This document shows, in pieces, positions 59,589-64,000 of a DNA stretch of 64,000 nt. The position numbers and the translations under genes were made by a program. Below the pieces are notes generated by a model. It was not told the origin of the DNA. It saw only the letters and a list, made by a program, of their open reading frames with translations, and did no database searches. Source of the stretch: Pseudomonadales bacterium (GTDB taxonomy: Bacteria; Pseudomonadota; Gammaproteobacteria; Pseudomonadales; Halieaceae); NCBI GenBank assembly GCA_024234735.1, contig JACKNV010000013.1, positions 13,595 through 77,594 of the forward strand. The letters run 5' to 3'. Each line of letters begins with the position of its first letter. Position 1 is the first letter of the stretch.

Positions 59589-60575
59589 CTAAAAAGGTGC
59601 GTACTCGGCGCGCGCCAGGGAACGCACCCCGCTCACCAGTTCGCCCAGCTTGTCGCGCAGAGTGAGCCCCTTCGGCGAGTGCCCCCACACGCTAATACCC
59701 TTGTGCAGGGTCATTTCCCAACTCGCCTCGTCCACCTCGATCGGTGCCCAGCCGTATTCGAGGTAGAAACCGGAGGGCGACACTGCATAGAACGAGATCT
59801 CCTTGTCATTGGGATGCTGGCCGACACCCAGGGCCATGCGAAAGCCCAACTTTCGACAGCGACCGTAGGCAGCACCCAGATCGTCCAGGGTGACCGGCTG
59901 GATATTCAGGTGGTGGATGCGCGTACGCATGGGGTCCATTTTCACGCCGCGGGTGGCAGCGATGGCCACCGAGTGGTGCCGCGGATTCAGGCGCAAGAAG
60001 GTAATGTCCAGAGTCATGCCGGAAACGCGATCTTCAATGCGGTCGGAGACCCGCGCGTCAAAAATCTGTTGCCAGAATGCCAGGGCGTCCCCGGGACGAC
60101 GGGAGGTGATCGCCACGTGTCCCATGCCCCCGGCACCAGTACCGAAGCCGCTGGCCAGCATCTTCAGGGGCCGCTGCGCCAGCAGCGGCTCGACAAACAG
60201 CTCTATGTTGATCCCCTTGGGTCCCTTGAACTGCCAGAAGTGCTGCACCCCGCGCAGTGCCGCCTCGGCCGCGGCGCCTTCACGCACTGCCACCGATCGC
60301 GCCCGCAAGCGCCCCAGTACCTCCTGCAAAGCGGCCTCGTCGTCAAGCTGGTAGCCGAGCGCGGCAACGTCTTCCTCGACACCGTCCACCACCACGATGC
60401 GCCGGGCGTGATCGTCCAGCCTGCACACCAGCACCCCCGCAACACGTTCGACGTGCATGCCCAGCGCATCACCGGCGAATTGCTGCCACTGGTCGATTCG
60501 TTGCGATTCGACCAACACGTAGCCCATGCGTACTTTGCCGAACACTGACCGGTCACTGCTGTTCGCCTCGCTCAT
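59589..60575 (-). CDS. Type I extradiol (catechol 2,3-type) dioxygenase, two-domain VOC
   Basis: A 328-residue iron dioxygenase that opens a catechol ring at the meta position. Against BphC the active-site set is complete. Metal ligands are His153 (MGHVAIT), His222 (RIHHLNI) and Glu273 (FYLEYGW); the acid/base His201 is in NPRHHSVA. Second-shell His254 and Tyr263 lie in GQHPNDKEISFYAVSPSG, and the 9- and 10-residue spacings to Tyr263 and Glu273 equal those of BphC. The loop between the acid/base His and the second ligand is six residues longer than in BphC. The family handles 2,3-dihydroxybiphenyl, 3-alkylcatechols and steroid catechols. Its start lies four bases after the hydrolase stop, so the two are coupled. 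Confidence 0.94.
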   Translation of the reverse strand: MSEANSSDRSVFGKVRMGYVLVESQRIDQWQQFAGDALGMHVERVAGVLVCRLDDHARRIVVVDGVEEDVAALGYQLDDEAALQEVLGRLRARSVAVREGAAAEAALRGVQHFWQFKGPKGINIELFVEPLLAQRPLKMLASGFGTGAGGMGHVAITSRRPGDALAFWQQIFDARVSDRIEDRVSGMTLDITFLRLNPRHHSVAIAATRGVKMDPMRTRIHHLNIQPVTLDDLGAAYGRCRKLGFRMALGVGQHPNDKEISFYAVSPSGFYLEYGWAPIEVDEASWEMTLHKGISVWGHSPKGLTLRDKLGELVSGVRSLARAEYAPF

Positions 60576-60578
60576 GCC

Positions 60579-61472
60579 TCACCCCTCGTCCTTCGCGTTG
60601 TCGCCGGCAGGCTCGCCTGCCAGCAGGAATGCCGCGACACAAGCGTTGAATTCGATAGCCCGCTCCCACTGCACCCAGTGGCCTGTTCTGCTGAACAGAT
60701 ATACATCGCAATTGGGCATGCGCCGCTGCAGCGCCCGGGCGCCACTTGGCCGGTTGACCCGGTCTTCCGTCCCCCACAGCACCAGGGTGCGGATGGTGCA
60801 TCGCGCCAGGCGCGGGTCGCGGGTGAAATCCATGGCGCGCAGGGTCCGCAGGCTGCTGGGGCGCTGCAGCGGCGGAGCAGCGATCACCTCAGGGTCGATG
60901 CTCGCCCGGTAGCGCGCTTCGATCAGCTCGTCGGGAACTGCCGCGCCGTCATAAACCAGTGACTCCCTGATAAAGGCACTGAGTTTCTCCAGACTGGGTC
61001 CATCCCCCGTGTAGTAGCCCAGCAACTGCCGGAGGCCCCTGGTGGGCAGGCTACGGCTGGTGCCCAGCCCTCCCGGTCCCATCAACACCAGCGACGACAC
61101 CCTCGCCGGAGTATCCAACGCCATGCGCAGGGCGACCGCCCCACCCAGGGAATTGCCTACCACATGCACGGCGGGCAGGTTCAGGATGTCGAGCAGGCCG
61201 GTCATGTAGGCGGCCAGCCCGCCAAAGGGATCCTCCCTGTTCACCACCTTGCCGGAGTCGCCGTAGCCGGGCATATCGGGGATGATTACCCGGAAATGCC
61301 GGGCCAGAGCCGTAAAGTTGCGGGAATAGTTTGAGACCCCGGACGCCCCGGGCCCGCCCCCGTGCAGCATGAGCACGGGGTGGCCGCCGCCCAATTCAAC
61401 GAACTGCACCGGGCAGCCACCAACGTCTACCTGCCGTAAAACAAACTCCCAGTTACGCTCTTCTCCCGCCAT
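60579..61472 (-). CDS. Meta-cleavage product (C-C bond) hydrolase, MhpC/BphD/HsaD-like
   Basis: A 297-residue alpha/beta hydrolase that cleaves the ring-opened 2-hydroxy-6-oxo-dienoate into a carboxylic acid and 2-hydroxypenta-2,4-dienoate. The oxyanion motif is LMLHGGGPGASGVSNYSRN (about residues 34-52), the nucleophile Ser108 lies in GNSLGGAVALRMAL, Asp237 in LWGTEDRVNRP and His265 in RTGHWVQWE, a complete triad in family spacing. It heads the minus-strand operon and its product is the substrate of the hydratase encoded at 48.4-49.2 kb. Presence of a hydrolase rather than a dehydrogenase branch implies that the catechol carries an alkyl, aryl or acyl-like substituent next to the hydroxyls. 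Confidence 0.93.
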   Translation of the reverse strand: MAGEERNWEFVLRQVDVGGCPVQFVELGGGHPVLMLHGGGPGASGVSNYSRNFTALARHFRVIIPDMPGYGDSGKVVNREDPFGGLAAYMTGLLDILNLPAVHVVGNSLGGAVALRMALDTPARVSSLVLMGPGGLGTSRSLPTRGLRQLLGYYTGDGPSLEKLSAFIRESLVYDGAAVPDELIEARYRASIDPEVIAAPPLQRPSSLRTLRAMDFTRDPRLARCTIRTLVLWGTEDRVNRPSGARALQRRMPNCDVYLFSRTGHWVQWERAIEFNACVAAFLLAGEPAGDNAKDEG

Positions 61473-61541
61473 TCACCAATCCTCGCTTGATCTGCCCAGG
61501 CATCCCGGCCGGCTCATTCAATATATGGCATTTTCGTCATT

Positions 61542-61571
61542 TTGACTTTGTTGTCAACATGATATTATCAT
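61542..61571. promoter_or_regulatory. Two adjacent palindromes in the divergent catabolic promoter region
   Basis: TTGAC-tttgtt-GTCAA (61542-61557) and ATGATA-t-TATCAT (61559-61571) lie side by side in the AT-rich middle of the 207-bp gap between the hydrolase gene (minus) and the decarboxylase-like gene (plus). TTGACT (61542) could serve as a plus-strand -35, with TATTAT (61563) as -10 at a short 15-base spacing. TTGACA reads on the minus strand. They are the natural operator candidates for the TetR regulator encoded at 62807. Confidence 0.5.
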
Positions 61572-61679
61572 CGTTTTACTGCATTCCCGGGTCTATACTT
61601 CACAGACGGGAATTGCCCCGGGGACAACGGGTACCCAGAACAGCACCCGTGCCGCAAAGAACACGCGAGGAAAGCCTGC

Positions 61680-62750
61680 ATGACAACTGGCACTGGCAGA
61701 ATAGACGTGCACCACCACATCATTCCCCCGGCTTTTGCCGAGGAGATGGCACGGCGCGGTCTGGAAAAAGTCGCCGGCGCGCCGCTACCCCGGTGGCGGC
61801 CCGAAGACTCCATCGCGGTAATGGACGACAACGGCATCGGCACCGCGATCACCTCCCTGTCCGCGCCCGGGGTGTATTTCGGCAACAAGGCGGACGCGGT
61901 GAAGCTGGCCCGGGCCTGCAACGAGTTCGCCGCCGAAATGCGCGCACGGCATCCAGGCCGTTTCGGCAATTTCGCGGTACTGCCGACACCCTTTGCCGAG
62001 TTGGCCACCCGGGAGGCGGAGTACGCTCTGGACACCCTGGACGCCGACGGCGTAGTGCTGCTTGGCAGCACTGAAGGGGTGTTCCTGGGCGACCCCAGCT
62101 ACGAAGAACTGATGGCCGAGCTGGACCGGCGCGAAGCCGTGGTGTTCGTCCACCCCAACATCCACGCCACCAGCGATGAACTGGGGCTGGGTGCACCGGG
62201 CTTCCTACTGGAGTTCCTCTGTGACACCACCCGGGCCGCCGTCAACCTCATCCTCACCGGCACCGTCGAAAAATACCCGCGCATCCGCTGGATCCTGGCG
62301 CACTCCGGAGGCTTCCTGCCCTTCGTGGCGTGGCGCATATCGCTGGCCAACGCGCTGCCGGAATACGCCGCCAAAGCCCCGCAGGGAATACTCGAGTATA
62401 TCCGCAGGTTCTATTACGACACCGCGCTGTCACCGTCGCCCTACTCGCTGAGTTCCCTGCGCGAACTGGTGGACCCCACGCATATACTGTTCGGCAGCGA
62501 CTACCCCTTCGCTCCGGCGCCGATAGTGAGCACCTGCTGTGTCACCCTGGACGCCTCGCCGGTCTGGAGCGACGACGTGAAGCACGGCATCGACCGCGAG
62601 CACGCACTGGCGCTGCTCCCCCGCTACGCGGGTGCCGGCGAGGCCGTCTCAGCGGTGCCCGCCCCCTCCGGGCACGACCTGCGCAGCATGGGCCGGCGCC
62701 TGCGGGGACAGCTGGCCCGCGGGGTGCTCGAGCGGATTCGCAACCGCTGA
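61680..62750 (+). CDS. Amidohydrolase-2 family decarboxylase, 6-methylsalicylate-decarboxylase/ACMSD-like
   Basis: A 356-residue metal-dependent enzyme of the ACMSD superfamily, whose members remove CO2 from aromatic or ring-opened acids without an organic cofactor. The zinc site is intact: HxH at 11 and 13 (RIDVHHHIIPP), His158 (VFVHPNIHA), His208 (ILAHSGG) and Asp274 (FGSDYPFAP). The N-terminal pattern IDVHHHIIPPAF, then MDDNGIGTAITSLSAPGV and CNEFAAEMRARHPGRFGNFAVLP, resembles fungal 6-methylsalicylate decarboxylases and related 2-hydroxybenzoate decarboxylases. GAGGAAAG precedes the ATG. Divergent from the hydrolase-dioxygenase-hydroxylase operon, it could supply the phenol that the MhpA-like enzyme hydroxylates. 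Acting on a later intermediate is the alternative. Confidence 0.87.
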   Translation: MTTGTGRIDVHHHIIPPAFAEEMARRGLEKVAGAPLPRWRPEDSIAVMDDNGIGTAITSLSAPGVYFGNKADAVKLARACNEFAAEMRARHPGRFGNFAVLPTPFAELATREAEYALDTLDADGVVLLGSTEGVFLGDPSYEELMAELDRREAVVFVHPNIHATSDELGLGAPGFLLEFLCDTTRAAVNLILTGTVEKYPRIRWILAHSGGFLPFVAWRISLANALPEYAAKAPQGILEYIRRFYYDTALSPSPYSLSSLRELVDPTHILFGSDYPFAPAPIVSTCCVTLDASPVWSDDVKHGIDREHALALLPRYAGAGEAVSAVPAPSGHDLRSMGRRLRGQLARGVLERIRNR

Positions 62751-62806
62751 GCCACCCGCGCAGCAAGACTGATAACCTGGAAACACCCGGCAGCAAGGGA
62801 TTGGAT

Positions 62807-63487
62807 ATGACAAAAACCCATACCACAATCGATCACAGAACCCGCGTCGGCAGCGAACGCCGTCGGAAAATGCGCCTGCGCCTGATCGAAGCCGCCCTGG
62901 TGGTATTCAACGCCAAGGGCCTGGAGGCGACCCTGATAGACGACGTCATATCCAGTGCCGGCGTGTCACGTGGCACCTTCTACAACTACTTCAACACCGT
63001 GGAAGAACTGCTGGCGGCCCTGGGAGAGGAGTTGGGCAACGATATCCTGCGCGCCATCGAGAGCACGGTAGCGAGCTACCCAGACCCGGTCCTGCGCCTG
63101 GCCGAAGGAATGAGAGTTTACCTGCACACTCTCTCCCGCTATCCCGACGTGGTCAGTTTTTTCTGGCGTGCAGGCTTTCACGCCATCAGCCCCAACAACC
63201 TGGTTTACGATTACCTGCCGCCACATATCGACGACGGTATCGCCGCCGGGGTGCTGCAGGTGGCGGACGCCGCCACGGCCATCGATATCATCGCCGGCGT
63301 GACGCTGGCGGCAGCACGCGCCCTGTCCACGCGCAGCGTGCCGGCAGACTACCCCGAGCAGATGGTGGGGCACATTCTGCTGGCCCTGGGGGTGCGCACC
63401 GCCGCGGTGCGCAAACTGCTGGCCAGTGAGATACCGCGCATCGTGCTGCCCACCGACTCCCTGATCGCGCGGCTGGCGGCGCGCTGA
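62807..63487 (+). CDS. TetR/AcrR-family regulator
   Basis: A 226-residue repressor-type regulator. The N-terminal helix-turn-helix (about residues 18-65) reads RLIEAALVVFNAKGLEATLIDDVISSAGVSRGTFYNYFNTVEELLAAL, with the family-typical GTFYNYF recognition helix. The C-terminal helical domain (about 70-215) binds an unknown effector. It starts 56 bases after the decarboxylase-like gene, preceded by AAGGGATTGGAT, and is probably in the same transcript. Control of the divergent catabolic promoter region is likely, with a substrate or CoA-ester as inducer. Confidence 0.9.
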   Translation: MTKTHTTIDHRTRVGSERRRKMRLRLIEAALVVFNAKGLEATLIDDVISSAGVSRGTFYNYFNTVEELLAALGEELGNDILRAIESTVASYPDPVLRLAEGMRVYLHTLSRYPDVVSFFWRAGFHAISPNNLVYDYLPPHIDDGIAAGVLQVADAATAIDIIAGVTLAAARALSTRSVPADYPEQMVGHILLALGVRTAAVRKLLASEIPRIVLPTDSLIARLAAR

Positions 63488-63581
63488 CAATGCCAGCCCG
63501 TCAAGCTGTGTTGCCCGAACGCCGGTTGCAATTGCCCGCCGACGCAGTAAGCTCTGGTTGTCCCCTGCCGGAAGCATCCCC

Positions 63582-64000
63582 ATGAAACCAACCCCGCTGC
63601 TCGTGCTCACCCTGTTCTGCTTCGCCCTGGCCGGCTGCACGTCGATGGAACAGGCGGCCGCGCAACGAGACAAGATCGAAAGCGAACCCCTGCCCCAGGC
63701 GATCGCGGATATGGGGTATGAGGTGGGAGCACCCGTCAAACAGGTGGTCGACTGGAACCTGTACAACTGGCAGGCGGTGAACCAACACGCAGTCATCATC
63801 TGGGTCGACGCCTTCCACCCCTACCTGTTCACCCTCCGCCAGGCGTGTCCCGCGCTGGAATTCGCCCAGAACATCGGGGTATCCAGTACCGGCTCCATCG
63901 TCTCCGACCTGGACTCGGTGCTGGTCCCCAATCCCCCCGGTGGCGGCGAGAACTGCTGGATTGACAAGATCTATCCCCTGCAGAAGAAGCCGGCCCCGGC
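63582..64000 (+). CDS. DUF6491-like lipoprotein, cut by window edge
   Basis: The first 139 codons are present and the frame is open at the window end. The N-terminus is a lipoprotein signal (LLVLTLFCFALAGC, lipidated Cys about residue 18). The mature part has HAVIIWVDAFHPYLFTLRQACPALEFAQNIGVSS, then VSDLDSVLVPNPPG, and CWIDKIYPLQ. This spacing of two cysteines and the YLFTLRxxCPxL motif resemble small DUF6491 lipoproteins of unknown function. It is downstream of the regulator gene on the same strand but 94 bases away, and probably unrelated to the catabolic cluster. Confidence 0.7.
   Translation, partial: MKPTPLLVLTLFCFALAGCTSMEQAAAQRDKIESEPLPQAIADMGYEVGAPVKQVVDWNLYNWQAVNQHAVIIWVDAFHPYLFTLRQACPALEFAQNIGVSSTGSIVSDLDSVLVPNPPGGGENCWIDKIYPLQKKPAP

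Noticed and set aside
1..64000. CRISPR arrays, transposases, integrases, prophage or tRNA genes
   Set aside because: No regularly spaced repeats, DDE or recombinase motifs, or cloverleaf-like tRNA sequences were recognised on reading both strands.

Overview
The window is a GC-rich chromosomal segment of a Gram-negative, probably aerobic marine gammaproteobacterium. TonB-dependent receptors, an RND pump, an IPTL-CTERM surface protein, alpha-E/circularly permuted ATP-grasp proteins and a meta-cleavage cluster together resemble Halieaceae (OM60/NOR5) genomes. That placement is an inference from gene content. Coding density is high. I see no tRNA, rRNA, transposase, integrase, phage gene or CRISPR array.

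Layout. 0-0.75 kb: 3' end of a sulfatase. 0.8-6.0 kb: iron-uptake block (Fur box, siderophore-type TonB receptor, small membrane protein, PepSY membrane protein, exported protein). 6.2-8.7 kb: small His/Cys exported protein and a ZnuD-like receptor with acidic/His metal-binding loops. 8.8-17.2 kb: DUF937 protein, receiver-domain protein with a possible membrane anchor, two hydrolases, an acetyltransferase, a polysaccharide deacetylase, patatin, and a PepSY/cytochrome b561 pair. 17.3-19.1 kb: a bacterial thaumatin-like lipoprotein. 19.3-24.9 kb: RND pump and adaptor, a DUF442 phosphatase-like protein, a Prx6-type peroxiredoxin. 25.2-27.2 kb: NHL-propeller lipoprotein. 27.5-38.5 kb: ATP-grasp/alpha-E genes behind a sigma-54-like promoter, then gltB, a convergent gltD, and a DUF2126 protein. 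38.5-43.0 kb: MBL hydrolase, GST-like protein, DUF6394 protein and a TrkA-type potassium channel. 43.1-46.2 kb: IlvD/Edd dehydratase and GntP permease.

46.2-63.5 kb is the accessory metabolic region. Hydratase, acylating acetaldehyde dehydrogenase and hydroxy-oxovalerate aldolase (minus strand, divergent from a GntR gene) form the lower meta-cleavage pathway. A C-C hydrolase, a type I extradiol dioxygenase and an MhpA-like flavin hydroxylase form an upper-pathway operon at 57.8-61.5 kb. Divergent from it are a 6-methylsalicylate-decarboxylase-like amidohydrolase and a TetR regulator. Together these could decarboxylate an alkylsalicylate-type acid, hydroxylate the resulting phenol to a catechol, cleave the ring, and feed pyruvate and acetyl-CoA to central metabolism. 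Glutaryl-CoA dehydrogenase, malonyl-CoA synthetase, MauE, LysE, an IPTL-CTERM protein and UbiX lie between the two halves.

The most informative structural observation is a 221-bp mosaic relic at 57632-57852. It contains, in the same order and orientation as the intact locus, two pieces of the aldolase gene fused at a shared 8-mer and the 3' end of the gntR gene. It is the scar of a second, collapsed copy of the lower-pathway/regulator module, and the neighbouring hydroxylase gene now takes its last dozen codons from it.
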